From contig JAKAKJ010000089.1 of NCBI GenBank assembly GCA_021824575.1, positions 1 through 64,000 of the forward strand: 64,000 bases of DNA, written 5' to 3'. The notes under the pieces were generated by a model. The model made no database searches. It worked only from the letters and a program-made list of their open reading frames with translations, and was not told the DNA's origin. Below are positions 26,778 to 35,469 of this stretch, in pieces. The stretch comes from Chloroflexota bacterium. GTDB lineage: Bacteria; Chloroflexota; Anaerolineae; Anaerolineales; Villigracilaceae. Within the stretch, counting starts at the first letter, position 1; the number at the start of each line of letters is the position of its first letter. The position numbers were made by a program, and so were the translations under genes.

Positions 26778-28241
26778 TCAAATTGGGTGCGACAAGAGCC
26801 CGGCCAGTGCTGATTGAGCCACGCCAACCATCTGCTTATATACGGGCGGATGCGTTAACCGAAGGGTCAGCAAATACGTTGCCGCTCCAGCCAACGCAAA
26901 GATAGACAGTCGTATGAGCAACATCATTTGCTCGCCGACAATCAGCCTAAATAGATACAAGATGGCGAGCATAGCCAATGAGCTGACAATTGCTGGTCCA
27001 TACTGGCTAAGGTGTGAATGAATCGAAACTCCGATCAGGTTGCGAATCATCAAAAAGTACAGAGGCATCAATAAATAGCTGACAATCACATAAGAAGCAG
27101 CCACCGCCACAATGCCAAGTCGGACCACCAATGCAAATCCGATAACATTCGCTATGGCGGTCAACAAGTAGATCCCAAAGCGCCAGGAAGGTTTGCCGGC
27201 CGCCCGGAAAACACTGCTATAAATATAAGTTGCAGACCGCACAATACCGATCAACATGAGCAACTGCAGCACTGGAATACTAGCGAGCCATTGCGAACCG
27301 TAAAGCTGAAGAACCACTTCGGAAGAAAGAGAAGCAACTCCCAAAAATACCGGAAAGGCCACAACACTTTGCAATAAAATGACCTGACTAAATGCTCTCT
27401 TAATACCAGCCGCATCTGTTTGAACACTGGAAAACACTGGAAACGCGACCGCATTCGGCACCGAAACCAGAAGGTCTGTCATCACAATAAGCAGGTTATA
27501 AGCCAGTGTGTAGTAACCTAACGCCAGTGGGCCCAAGAAATAACCGATGAGAAAGTCATCAGAATGCACGCTCAGAAAATCAACAAAATTCCCGCCAACA
27601 ATATTTATCCCGAACGCAAAAAGCTCGCGAAATCGTTTGACTGAGAGCCGAAAGCTCGGATGCCAATCACTGACCTGCCACAACATCACAGCGTTGACGA
27701 TGGCGGTCACAAGAATTTTAGCCACCAGACTCCATACGCCGTAGCCGCTAAAGGCCATGATCACAGCGATTACGCCGCTGACCAAATTCGCCACAAGCGA
27801 GCGGATGGTCAAAACCTTAAAGGCAAGCTTCCGGCGCAGAACAGCCTGCTGAACGCTGCTCAAGGCACTTAGTATGAAGATGGGAGAAAGCCACCTGATA
27901 AGGGGAGCCAGTTGCGGTTCCCGAAAAAGACCGGCTACCGCGTCCGATACAAGAAGACTGACAAGGGTTAAGATTCCACCAGTTAGGACGCTAACCCAGA
28001 AAGCCGTATCGAGGTGTTCGCGACCGAGCTGAGGAAACTGGACAATCGCATCACTAAATCCCTGGTCAACAAAAATCTGAGCAAAGGAAATGAACACGGT
28101 TGCGTAGGCTACCAATCCAAAAGCCTCTGGGGCAACCAACCTAGCCAGCGCGATCATCACCAGGAATGAAATTACGCGCACACCCCATGTTTGGGTTGCT
28201 GACCACATTACGCTGTTAATTGCCTTTTCCCGCAAGTTCAT
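26778..28241 (-). CDS. Wzx-type oligosaccharide flippase (MOP superfamily)
   Basis: 487 residues and about 12-14 hydrophobic helices. The N-terminal MNLREKAINSVMWS, ALARLVAPEAFGLVAYATVF and the DQGFSDAIVQ segment are characteristic of the WzxC/AmsL/polysaccharide-export flippases. It should move undecaprenyl-PP-linked repeat units across the inner membrane for polymerisation. The start codon overlaps the stop of the beta-helix gene (ATGA). No second flippase is in the window. Confidence 0.9.
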   Translation of the reverse strand: MNLREKAINSVMWSATQTWGVRVISFLVMIALARLVAPEAFGLVAYATVFISFAQIFVDQGFSDAIVQFPQLGREHLDTAFWVSVLTGGILTLVSLLVSDAVAGLFREPQLAPLIRWLSPIFILSALSSVQQAVLRRKLAFKVLTIRSLVANLVSGVIAVIMAFSGYGVWSLVAKILVTAIVNAVMLWQVSDWHPSFRLSVKRFRELFAFGINIVGGNFVDFLSVHSDDFLIGYFLGPLALGYYTLAYNLLIVMTDLLVSVPNAVAFPVFSSVQTDAAGIKRAFSQVILLQSVVAFPVFLGVASLSSEVVLQLYGSQWLASIPVLQLLMLIGIVRSATYIYSSVFRAAGKPSWRFGIYLLTAIANVIGFALVVRLGIVAVAASYVIVSYLLMPLYFLMIRNLIGVSIHSHLSQYGPAIVSSLAMLAILYLFRLIVGEQMMLLIRLSIFALAGAATYLLTLRLTHPPVYKQMVGVAQSALAGLLSHPI

Positions 28242-30034
28242 TGTGTTTTGCCCGCGCCCATATCAGGAGCAACGCCAGAAAATGGAAAACTCACTGCATC
28301 GTTGTTGTCCCAATTTATGATCTGGTCAATAGTTATGGATTGGCTCACATAATCAATAGCAATGATTTTCACCCGGCTAGTTCCAATTACAATTGAGTCG
28401 CCGCTGCCAATTCCAAAGCCATCACTAAAAAAACTTGCGTCCGTTACAGCTACCGTTTTGCCGCTGCCAGCCCTGATTGTCCGCGCCAGAATTGCGCCTC
28501 TATCCATCAGTGGGCTTGCGGGCTGCAAAGAAAAATCAAACGCGGATGGATCTACAAAGGAGGGGGAATCAGTAAGCGAGTGCACATCCTGTCCACTTGC
28601 CGCCAAATAGGCTGCCCAGTCAACTTGACTTTGATTCCATTCCATAGATAAGGGCCGCGTATTAAAAAAGTCATTGAAATCTGATATAAAGTTTAAACAG
28701 GAATTTTGCATAAAATCCAAAACGCTCGCGGATTCGGCCACAATGTTGTTCTTGAAAGTAATGTTCGAGCAAGATGGATGGAACAAGCCAAAATTGACAT
28801 CTCCGTGTTGCACATCACTTGCGCCATTTTTGTAAAATGTGTTTTGCGCCACAGAAATGTTGGTTGCCGAATCTTCAACGATCAATCCGGCAGCATTATC
28901 GAGATTTTCCGCTCCGCGATTATTTAAGTACACATAATTGTCGTGAACAATTACCCGGTCCGAATCGGTTATAGTCAGGCCAACTTTATTGCTCCTGAGA
29001 ATATTATTACGCACCAAAACATTTTTCGAACTATCTGCCCAAACTCCTGCTTCAAACTCATATTTTTGCGCATTGTTTTCACTAAGATTGTTTTCCACAA
29101 CAATATTCTCTGAGCCGTCTTCCAACTGTATCCCCGTAGCTCCATTATCGTGCAGGTAATTGTTGCCGATCAGTATCCCCATTGCATTCCACGTGTGGAT
29201 ACCCTGTGATTCGCTATGATCCACTTCATTCCCGGTTATGACGATTCGACGCGCCCCGTCAGCCTGGACACCTGGATAATCCGTTGAGACTTCAATGCCG
29301 TAACTCTGATCCTCAGGCGAAGTGTAAGCAACATGATTACCGACAATGCTTGAGTCATATACTTTCCTGTAAAGAAAAATCCCATAATGCAGGTTGCCGG
29401 TGTTTCCAACGGAGTCAAAAGTCCTGCTGTTCTGCACCGCAATAAAGCTCACTGGGTTTTCTTTTCCATAAGCCATGATGCCAACGTAGTTGTTGTATGC
29501 AGTGATATTGTCCAGGATGATGTGATTTGTTCCATCTGTCATCGAGATGCCTGCGCGCGGCCAGGTCTCGTATGAATTCGCTCCACGCACAGTCAAGCCG
29601 ACAAACTGCAAATAACTCTTATTGTCAATCTCAATACATGCCGGGCGCTGGCCGTCTTGCGCATCAATGATAACTTCTCCATCTCCTGCGTTTTTATAGA
29701 TGATATATTTATTGGATGTGCCAGAACGTAAGGGCTTGATATCTTCGTAATAAATTCCAGCTTTAATCAGAACCACATCGCCTCCCTCTGCCACACTTGC
29801 TGCTTTGCCGATGGTTAGAAAGGGCAAAGCCTCTGTTCCGGGATTAGAGTCATTGCCATGAGGCGACACGTAATAATATTGTCCCTGAGGAGTGGGCGTC
29901 ACTGTCAGAGTCGGTGTGACAGTCGCGGTCGAGGCTTGAGGCGTAGCAGTTGGCGTTTGCGGCGGATAACTAATCGTGCAAGTCAATAAGACCGCCAGAA
30001 ACATTATCAGGAACATAGTAATAGTATTTTTCAT
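28238..30034 (-). CDS. Secreted right-handed beta-helix protein, possible lipoprotein
   Basis: 598 residues. Hydrophobic leader with LLTC at 16-19; Thr at -1 is unusual for a lipobox, so it may be a plain signal peptide. A Thr/Pro linker (about 24-50) follows, then YYYVSPHGNDSNPGTEALPF, the standard entry to DUF1565/NosD-like beta-helices, and many N-x-x-V-x-x-N-x-I rungs to about residue 470. A DRGA..GAGK C-terminal segment closes the protein. Family members include polysaccharide lyases, epimerases and binding proteins; no catalytic triad could be assigned. It sits between the polymerase and flippase genes, so a role in trimming, modifying or holding the polymer outside the cell is reasonable inference. 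Confidence 0.75.
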   Translation of the reverse strand: MKNTITMFLIMFLAVLLTCTISYPPQTPTATPQASTATVTPTLTVTPTPQGQYYYVSPHGNDSNPGTEALPFLTIGKAASVAEGGDVVLIKAGIYYEDIKPLRSGTSNKYIIYKNAGDGEVIIDAQDGQRPACIEIDNKSYLQFVGLTVRGANSYETWPRAGISMTDGTNHIILDNITAYNNYVGIMAYGKENPVSFIAVQNSRTFDSVGNTGNLHYGIFLYRKVYDSSIVGNHVAYTSPEDQSYGIEVSTDYPGVQADGARRIVITGNEVDHSESQGIHTWNAMGILIGNNYLHDNGATGIQLEDGSENIVVENNLSENNAQKYEFEAGVWADSSKNVLVRNNILRSNKVGLTITDSDRVIVHDNYVYLNNRGAENLDNAAGLIVEDSATNISVAQNTFYKNGASDVQHGDVNFGLFHPSCSNITFKNNIVAESASVLDFMQNSCLNFISDFNDFFNTRPLSMEWNQSQVDWAAYLAASGQDVHSLTDSPSFVDPSAFDFSLQPASPLMDRGAILARTIRAGSGKTVAVTDASFFSDGFGIGSGDSIVIGTSRVKIIAIDYVSQSITIDQIINWDNNDAVSFPFSGVAPDMGAGKTQ

Positions 30035-30120
30035 AATACTGCCGATGAAATCTGCGCATTACCAAGGCGAACAAAAACGATCCTATGAATAAGTTGGATT
30101 CCCAAAGAGCCGGTCTTCTC

Positions 30121-31368
30121 TTAGATCGCTTTTGGACGAGTTAACGATTCGCCTGATTCAATTGGCCGTCGGCTTTTCTCGGAATATTCAGCGGTTTTAA
30201 CCGCTGTGTCTGCTTTCCTCTCAAGGCTGCTCGCAATGATCACAAAACTCATCATGATCCATGTGATTTTCCTGAATTCCCACGACAGCGACAAAACCCC
30301 AATTGCCCATACCATAAAAACCGCAAGCCATAATTCTGACGTTCCGCCGGGCAACTTAACCGCTTTGTAAACAACCAAGCCCAAGATGAAGAGAAATAAT
30401 ATAAAACCGACGAAGCCTGTTTCTGTCGCGACGGATATAAAAGTATTATGAACTGCCGAGCCGATTGTTTTATCAATTGCCCCACCGCCGATTCCCAACA
30501 GGGGATGCGCAGCAAGAACCGCAATGCCTTCCCTCCACAAATTGACTCGACCGCCCAAATCCGCCGCGCTGATGGAAGTTCCAATGGTTTCAAGTCGGCC
30601 GATGACGGATTGCGGAATAAGGGGAAGAAAAACCATTGATGCAATCAAAAGAATAGTAAAGATAAAGAACTTTTGATTGACTTTGATCTGCCGCGTACCC
30701 AGAATAAAAATGCCAAAAGGTATGATGGCAATCAGAGACGTTCGGCTTCCTGTAAGAATGATGGTAAAAAGAGACAGAGGGATAAATAGCAAGTTTGTAA
30801 CCTTTTGCAAGACCCCCAACGCATCTGTCCGGGCAGCAAAAAACAAGTGCGTCGCCATGGGTAATCCAATCATCAAGATCAAGGCTGCATCCACCGCATT
30901 CACCCCCGTGGCGCTGTAACGTCCCTCATAAGCGACTGCTGTTTTACCGAGAAGGAAGTTATAAACCGTGCTGGCAACAAGCACATATGCGCCCAAAATA
31001 TAAGCCTGGATGCCGGCCCTCAGCTTTTCAGCTTCCCGGAAAACATCCCAATAGATAAGCATCAGAAGGAAAAGCTGACCATAGGTCTTAATACGCTGGA
31101 GCGTGCCATTTGTATCGGCGCTCCAAAACATGCTGAGTATGTTCCAAAGGAAGAACAGCAACACAAGAGCATGAAAGAGGTGAGGCTTCCGAAATTTGCC
31201 TTCCGCAATAATAGTCGCAAGCCAGAGACCCGCCACAGCAAAACCGATAAGCCTGGCAAGGGAACCTATGTTCGCAGTGCTAATGCTATCTTCCCAGGGA
31301 ACGATGAATATTAATGTAAGTGTTGACAAATACAAGAGTTTGCGCAAAATCAGGTCCCAGTAACTCAA
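30121..31368 (-). CDS. O-antigen ligase/polymerase family membrane protein (Wzy/WaaL)
   Basis: 415 residues, about 11 membrane helices. The periplasmic loop GGRVNLWREGIAVLAAHPLLG followed by AVHNTFISVATETGFVG is the PF04932 signature, with R and H residues important in Wzy/WaaL enzymes. With a flippase and a Wzz protein in the same locus, a polymerase role is more likely than ligase. The start is TTG 31368 with no visible ribosome site; there is no ATG near the first helix. The stop is 86 bp before the beta-helix gene. Confidence 0.85.
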   Translation of the reverse strand: MSYWDLILRKLLYLSTLTLIFIVPWEDSISTANIGSLARLIGFAVAGLWLATIIAEGKFRKPHLFHALVLLFFLWNILSMFWSADTNGTLQRIKTYGQLFLLMLIYWDVFREAEKLRAGIQAYILGAYVLVASTVYNFLLGKTAVAYEGRYSATGVNAVDAALILMIGLPMATHLFFAARTDALGVLQKVTNLLFIPLSLFTIILTGSRTSLIAIIPFGIFILGTRQIKVNQKFFIFTILLIASMVFLPLIPQSVIGRLETIGTSISAADLGGRVNLWREGIAVLAAHPLLGIGGGAIDKTIGSAVHNTFISVATETGFVGFILFLFILGLVVYKAVKLPGGTSELWLAVFMVWAIGVLSLSWEFRKITWIMMSFVIIASSLERKADTAVKTAEYSEKSRRPIESGESLTRPKAI

Positions 31369-31389
31369 AATGTTTGTCAGGGAGACAAG

Positions 31390-33039
31390 CTAACTAAACC
31401 AAAATTTCTGCTTGCGTCGGAAAGCATCAATAACCATTAAGTTTCCCTGATGCGAGTATGTATGTGTAGCCAAAACATTTTTATCCCATGTTGGTCTTAT
31501 GGAGGATACCCTCCTCTCAGAATATTCGGTTTCAGAAAGAACTTCTATTTCATTAAAATCGAAGCCGTATCCATACATCCTAGAACAATCCTGCGACGGT
31601 CTGAATAATCTTCCATCTTCTATAAACAAATCACCCGCTGGCCGGGCACTCTTGATATCCGAAACAACCGGATTTTGAGGATGCGACTTCCATTCTTTGG
31701 CAAAAAGATCGTCCGCATAAAAAAGGAACAATTCGTAATTCGGCGCAGCAGCTTCGTTTTCTGCAATCGCAGTGAAAAGCCACCATTTGCCAGCATGGTG
31801 CAAGAGTGTCGAATCTACCGCCTTGACATCTCTCATCAGGCTTTGCTTAAACTCCCATTTATCGGGGAATTCAACACACTCGTAAATATCAATTGTCCGG
31901 TTTTCTCCCGATTCGGGAATCATGTAGAATTTGCCCTGCCAGTGGAGAACAAAGGGATATGAAAGATGATATTCTTTTTCCAGCGCGACTACAGGTTTTT
32001 TCCAGCGGCCAAACTGATCCGCCTCGATCACAGAAATACGCCCTCTATTCTGGGTATGCAAAAACTCTTCTATGAAAATGTAGTATCTTCCATGCACCTG
32101 TACAATGTGTGGATCAGCCCAAAATCTATCTCCTGGCGGCATCAATTTCTCAAAGCCACCGAACTTTTTAGGGAGATTTGAACCAAAGCCTGCCAATAAA
32201 TACCACTGATCCAAATAGAAGATCCGCTTGAAAAACTCCCCCAAAAGCCTGATCATTATTTTGACAATCGTTTTTATGGCCGCAAAACCCTTGGGTGTCT
32301 CGTATCTTTTTGCATCGCAAGCAGGCAGGGTGTTAAATCTTTCCGTCTGCCGTAAGAATCTTTCCTTTCCAAAACGTTGAAGATATTCCAGTTGGCGCGG
32401 CATGAATGAGGCGGCTGCCCAAAAATAATAACTTCGATGCCGCGCCGGGGACAACGGATAGGTGAAAAAGAAGGAACGATACAAAACGCGTTGGCAGGCA
32501 AATTCCTCGCATCCCGTAGCAAGCAAAGAAGCACCTGTCTCAGCTTTGTTTTCCACAACTTCCCAAAAGCCAGGGGGACCTCCGCGCATAACTCGGTCAT
32601 CGCCATGATAGTAGTACCAAATTCCAAACTTTGAAACACGTAAATTATCACACTGCAAGAATTCAAAACCAACTTTTATAAGCAAGTCCAGGTGGAACTT
32701 TCTGATTTCTATGGCATCAGGCTCCTTCAACACAGAAACATCGCCCACTGCGATCGGGCTTACTATCAAAGTCTGGGCATTTGACAGTAGACTGGCTACA
32801 TTTTTCGGAGAAAAGGGATCGGGATCGCGTCCGAACAATCTGGAATCAACGCGATCAAAAGCGGAATAGATCCGCGCATTTCTATGCCTGAAACCATAAT
32901 TATCCCCCGCCGCCTTTAACACCACCAATGCAAAATATGCGGAATCCCCATTCACAATACGCTGAATCATTCCTTCCACCCAAGCGGGAGCATCGAAAGA
33001 GTCGAGCATGATACCAAGCTTCAACTTGCCAGATTGCAT
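31390..33039 (-). CDS. GINT1-C/beta-propeller transferase-like protein with formyltransferase-like N-terminus
   Basis: About 549 residues; start uncertain (33039, 33078 or TTG 33111). The conserved fold starts at KLKLGIMLDSF. The N-terminal half resembles formyltransferase-like folds (weak). The C-terminal half (WYLLAGFG, DRFWADPHIV, YYIFIEEF, HLSYPFV, MIPES, VDSTLLHHAGKWWLF, then SARPAGDLF) matches the five-bladed propeller seen in bacterial relatives of glucosamine inositolphosphorylceramide transferase 1. It is therefore probably a glycosyl or phosphoryl-sugar transferase of the repeat unit. No signal peptide. It is the first biosynthetic gene after the regulator. Confidence 0.68.
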   Translation of the reverse strand: MQSGKLKLGIMLDSFDAPAWVEGMIQRIVNGDSAYFALVVLKAAGDNYGFRHRNARIYSAFDRVDSRLFGRDPDPFSPKNVASLLSNAQTLIVSPIAVGDVSVLKEPDAIEIRKFHLDLLIKVGFEFLQCDNLRVSKFGIWYYYHGDDRVMRGGPPGFWEVVENKAETGASLLATGCEEFACQRVLYRSFFFTYPLSPARHRSYYFWAAASFMPRQLEYLQRFGKERFLRQTERFNTLPACDAKRYETPKGFAAIKTIVKIMIRLLGEFFKRIFYLDQWYLLAGFGSNLPKKFGGFEKLMPPGDRFWADPHIVQVHGRYYIFIEEFLHTQNRGRISVIEADQFGRWKKPVVALEKEYHLSYPFVLHWQGKFYMIPESGENRTIDIYECVEFPDKWEFKQSLMRDVKAVDSTLLHHAGKWWLFTAIAENEAAAPNYELFLFYADDLFAKEWKSHPQNPVVSDIKSARPAGDLFIEDGRLFRPSQDCSRMYGYGFDFNEIEVLSETEYSERRVSSIRPTWDKNVLATHTYSHQGNLMVIDAFRRKQKFWFS

Positions 33040-33141
33040 ACAACCACACTGGGAAAGCACGCTCCGCCATTTTGACATTCTCAAGAATGTCAGATCGGTG
33101 GTTATCCCCAAACCTAATCCGAAGAACGCTGCCCTGACGGA

Positions 33142-33645
33142 TTAATGCTGATTTATACGTCGGATGTAACCAGCGGGGACCTCCAGCGGGATTTGCCGGT
33201 TACACAACAAAGATAATAGAACACGTACACGATCTGTTCCCGATAGGCGAAAATCAAAGATGGCTTCATAGCCAGCAAATGGACCATCCTGAATGACGAC
33301 AGGCGCGCCTTGCCTCAGATCATCGGGATTCTCTTTGGCTCCATCGAGCTCCTCGAGCCGTTTTTGAAGCAAACCAATTAAACTCTCAGAGATGGGTGCT
33401 GGCTCGCCGCCAAACGAGACGATACCCACTGCCCCGGGCACCCATCTCAATGCCGATGGACTAATCCTCGACAAATCCATTTGAAAAAACATATAACCAG
33501 GAAAATAAGGCTTCATCTTTCTTGCGCGCGGATTGACAGGCTTCACCCGGATACAGGGAAAATAAACCTCAATTCCGCGGACGCGCAACTGCTGGCAGAG
33601 GAAATCTTCTTTTTGTGGCTTGGCTTGTATAACATACCAGTTCAT
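33142..33645 (-). CDS. NusG paralogue (RfaH/LoaP-like transcription antiterminator)
   Basis: 167 residues from MNWYVIQAKPQKE; GTG 33681 and ATG 33654 are in-frame alternatives, none with a clear ribosome site. NGN domain: WYVIQAKPQKEDFL, FPGYMFFQMD and WVPGAVGIVSFGG; then a KOW-like region APVVIQDGPFAGYEAIF. Too divergent and in the wrong context for the housekeeping NusG, which sits by secE and the rplK genes. Such paralogues (RfaH, LoaP, UpxY, TaA) let RNA polymerase pass terminators in long secretion or polysaccharide operons. It lies at the head of this locus of more than 33 kb, downstream of a leader terminator. Confidence 0.85.
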   Translation of the reverse strand: MNWYVIQAKPQKEDFLCQQLRVRGIEVYFPCIRVKPVNPRARKMKPYFPGYMFFQMDLSRISPSALRWVPGAVGIVSFGGEPAPISESLIGLLQKRLEELDGAKENPDDLRQGAPVVIQDGPFAGYEAIFDFRLSGTDRVRVLLSLLCNRQIPLEVPAGYIRRINQH

Positions 33646-33699
33646 AATGTTCATAACGGTAACCCAAATACGCAGTGACACAAAGAGCTAGCCGGCCTT

Positions 33700-33924
33700 T
33701 TATCTGGTGAGAAGTGACCCGGTTTTTACCCTTAGAACATCCGCCGCCTTTCGAAGATTGCTAAGATGGACATCGTTTTCACTAAAAGATTCGAAGTCGT
33801 CGTAGATTCCGTTCCAGAGCTTCGTCGCCGTAGCTTCAGAACACCCTCGTTTCCGCATTTCTCCTATAAACTCATCAAAGGTCATAGAAATATTAGCTGC
33901 CAGTTCCTGCACTCTACTGCTCAT
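33700..33924 (-). CDS. Small HTH-like protein, possible regulator of the locus
   Basis: 74 residues. Start at MSSRVQEL because CAATAGGAGCAAAG lies directly upstream; a 106-residue frame to 34020 has no such site. The sequence TFDEFIGEMRKRGCSEATAT, then VHLSNLRKAADVLRV, resembles the helices of XRE/Cro-type DNA-binding domains, weakly. It is the first gene after the promoter and leader, 55 bp before the NusG paralogue. It may act on the palindrome at 34234-34247. No family name assigned. Confidence 0.62.
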   Translation of the reverse strand: MSSRVQELAANISMTFDEFIGEMRKRGCSEATATKLWNGIYDDFESFSENDVHLSNLRKAADVLRVKTGSLLTR

Positions 33925-34061
33925 CTTTGCTCCTATTGAGGGGCAAGGTTCATAATCCACGAAGATAGGATCAAAAAGACTGACGCTTGCCTTCGACAAA
34001 CAGATTTCTTTTCCCCACACTTCTAAAGCTTTGTCACTTATTGCTCTAGCATCAAGCTAAA

Positions 34062-34103
34062 CTAATAAAAAGCGAAACCAACCAAATCGTGGCCGGTTTC
34101 GCT
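34062..34103 (-). terminator. Intrinsic terminator-like hairpin in the leader of the polysaccharide locus
   Basis: Minus strand: perfect 9 bp stem AGCGAAACC/GGTTTCGCT (34095-34103 with 34071-34079), 15 nt loop, then TTTTTATTAG. It lies between the promoter at 34257-34285 and the first gene (33924). It could stop transcription of the locus unless the NusG paralogue acts on it. Confidence 0.65.
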
Positions 34104-34233
34104 ATTAGCTCCACAAGGTAGTCCTTCTATTTCGTGTTACCCCTTCAGAAGGATAAGCGACCAATTTACTCTTGTTTCAACGCTTCCACATCTCTTATAT
34201 TCATTTGTCCACTTCACTCCCAAAAGTTTGTCT

Positions 34234-34247
34234 TTACAAATTTGTAA
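34234..34247. promoter_or_regulatory. Perfect 14 bp palindrome at the predicted transcription start
   Basis: TTACAAATTTGTAA, perfectly self-complementary. It lies at +1 to +15 relative to the start predicted from the minus-strand -10 box at 34257-34262. The position fits an operator. Half-site-like TTACAAAT also occurs near 34480. Confidence 0.5.
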
Positions 34248-34256
34248 GGTAATTAT

Positions 34257-34285
34257 ATTATAGCTGTCATTAGTCACAGTTACAA
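34257..34285 (-). promoter_or_regulatory. Sigma-70-type promoter of the polysaccharide locus
   Basis: Minus strand: TTGTAA (34280-34285), 17 bp spacer, TATAAT (34257-34262, consensus). The start would be about 34249, giving a leader of about 325 nt to the first gene. This is the best promoter match upstream of the whole minus-strand run. Confidence 0.65.
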
Positions 34286-34493
34286 GCTGAGTTTCGTCAC
34301 ATCTGCAATTTATTATAAAATTAGAATCCGAAATTAAAAGCAAAACAAAAGGCATTTTGCAGCTAATCATAGTCCCCTGGAGTTACGCTGCCCTTCCCCT
34401 ACTTTTTTGTTTGACTACTCGCCCCCAAAACCTTACGATACTGCAAACCTATAGCATGACGCCTTTACAATCAGTAAGTTACAAATCTTTGAT

Positions 34494-34522
34494 TTTATAG
34501 ATAACCTTGTTGGTTTACACAA
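34494..34522 (-). promoter_or_regulatory. Second, weaker promoter-like element
   Basis: Minus strand: TTGTGT (34517-34522), 17 bp spacer, TATAAA (34494-34499). It lies about 240 bp upstream of the stronger promoter and could be a distal promoter for the same locus. The region is AT-rich, so a chance match is possible. Confidence 0.3.
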
Positions 34523-34597
34523 GTATCACTGTACCTATTGGCAAACACGGTTTCTAATCTGAGATGGGGAAAACACCGAAAATTGTACGCAGGCTCT

Positions 34598-35020
34598 TCA
34601 CCAACCATCGCGCGATGTCAATTGCCTATATGCTCCAACCCACGGTTTCCCCAACCTGTGATTCTCGCTGACTTGAATCTTCGCCAGCTTCTGCGCAATT
34701 TGTGCCGATAACATCGCCACACTTGCCCAATCGTCCGACAGCACGGCGGACCGCATCTTCTGCGCAGTCTGTCCAGCCCAAGCCCATTCCATGCGGAATT
34801 TGTCGGCCTTGATCCAATAATCGCGTTTCTCCCACGCGGCGACGGAAGAATCAATGCCATCCGCGATGGTCTGCAGAGCTATTGAGATAAATGAAGCAAG
34901 GTCGCGCACATCAGCGGTGACATCCTTTTGTCGAGCCAGTTCGCGGACAGCAAGCACAACCGCTTTGCTCAATTGAGTGCGTTGTTTTCCAATGGAATCA
35001 ATGTTTACAATTCGGGACAT
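34598..35020 (-). CDS. Conserved helical hypothetical protein
   Basis: 140 residues, not recognised. Predominantly alpha-helical, with no membrane segment or signal peptide. It has a Trp-rich middle (AAWEKRDYWIKADKFRMEWAW) with alternating Lys and Arg, and a C-terminal helix DDWASVAMLSAQIAQKLAKI that resembles a small helical bundle. A TATAAT element lies at 35029-35034, only 8 nt before the ATG, and no ribosome site is visible, so the mRNA may be leaderless. It does not appear linked to the polysaccharide locus. Confidence 0.65.
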   Translation of the reverse strand: MSRIVNIDSIGKQRTQLSKAVVLAVRELARQKDVTADVRDLASFISIALQTIADGIDSSVAAWEKRDYWIKADKFRMEWAWAGQTAQKMRSAVLSDDWASVAMLSAQIAQKLAKIQVSENHRLGKPWVGAYRQLTSRDGW

Positions 35021-35051
35021 GGGTTGGGATTATACCAAGCAAATTTAGAAA

Positions 35052-35336
35052 CTATTCCCCTTTGCCGCCTGCCAGCTTTAGAAACAAAATGCCGATCAGA
35101 AGCGTCGCAAGAAAAACATACCAGGGAATTGCCGCCAGGATGCCCATCAGCCAATAATACACAGTATCAATCAACGCCGCGTCGCCTAATTGAATTACGC
35201 TGCTGATTACCAAGAAGATGGAACTTAATACCACAACAAATACGCCTGCAAAAAGCAGGTGTTCCAGTTTGACGATCAGGCGCGTGGACCCGAACTGGTA
35301 ACCGCCTCGGTAGCCGCTTCTTCTGTAATATCCCAT
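35052..35336 (-). CDS. Small two-helix membrane protein
   Basis: 94 residues from MGYYRRSGYRGGYQFGS; GGAAAGGAGAAGATGAA precedes this ATG, so it is preferred over a start 8 codons upstream. An N-terminal Arg/Tyr/Gly-rich cytoplasmic tail is followed by two hydrophobic helices (about 24-47 and 60-86) and a short KLAGGKGE tail. Function unknown. It is divergent from the DUF2227 gene at 35470. Confidence 0.65.
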   Translation of the reverse strand: MGYYRRSGYRGGYQFGSTRLIVKLEHLLFAGVFVVVLSSIFLVISSVIQLGDAALIDTVYYWLMGILAAIPWYVFLATLLIGILFLKLAGGKGE

Positions 35337-35469
35337 TTCATCTTCTCCTTTCCTACTCAATCAATTTGCATTAACAAAATAATTGGGGCGGATTATAGCA
35401 CAATTGTTCGGATTTGAAGTAAAATTACCAACGACAGTTCATTACATCATCACAGCGTGGAGATTTACT

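Larger units (their letters stand above)
34021..34597. other. Intergenic regulatory region without a supported gene
   Basis: AT-rich spacer between the polysaccharide locus and the gene ending at 34598. It holds the promoter, palindrome and hairpin listed separately. A 77-codon minus-strand frame (34137-34370) overlaps the promoter and shows no recognisable features; I do not call it. Confidence 0.6.

Noticed and set aside
33142-33681. Housekeeping nusG
   Set aside because: No secE, rplK or rplA genes nearby, sequence divergent, and located at the head of a polysaccharide locus; a specialised paralogue is more likely.
34137-34370. 77-codon minus-strand frame in the AT-rich spacer
   Set aside because: It overlaps the -35/-10 boxes and palindrome of the locus promoter, and shows no motif or sensible composition.
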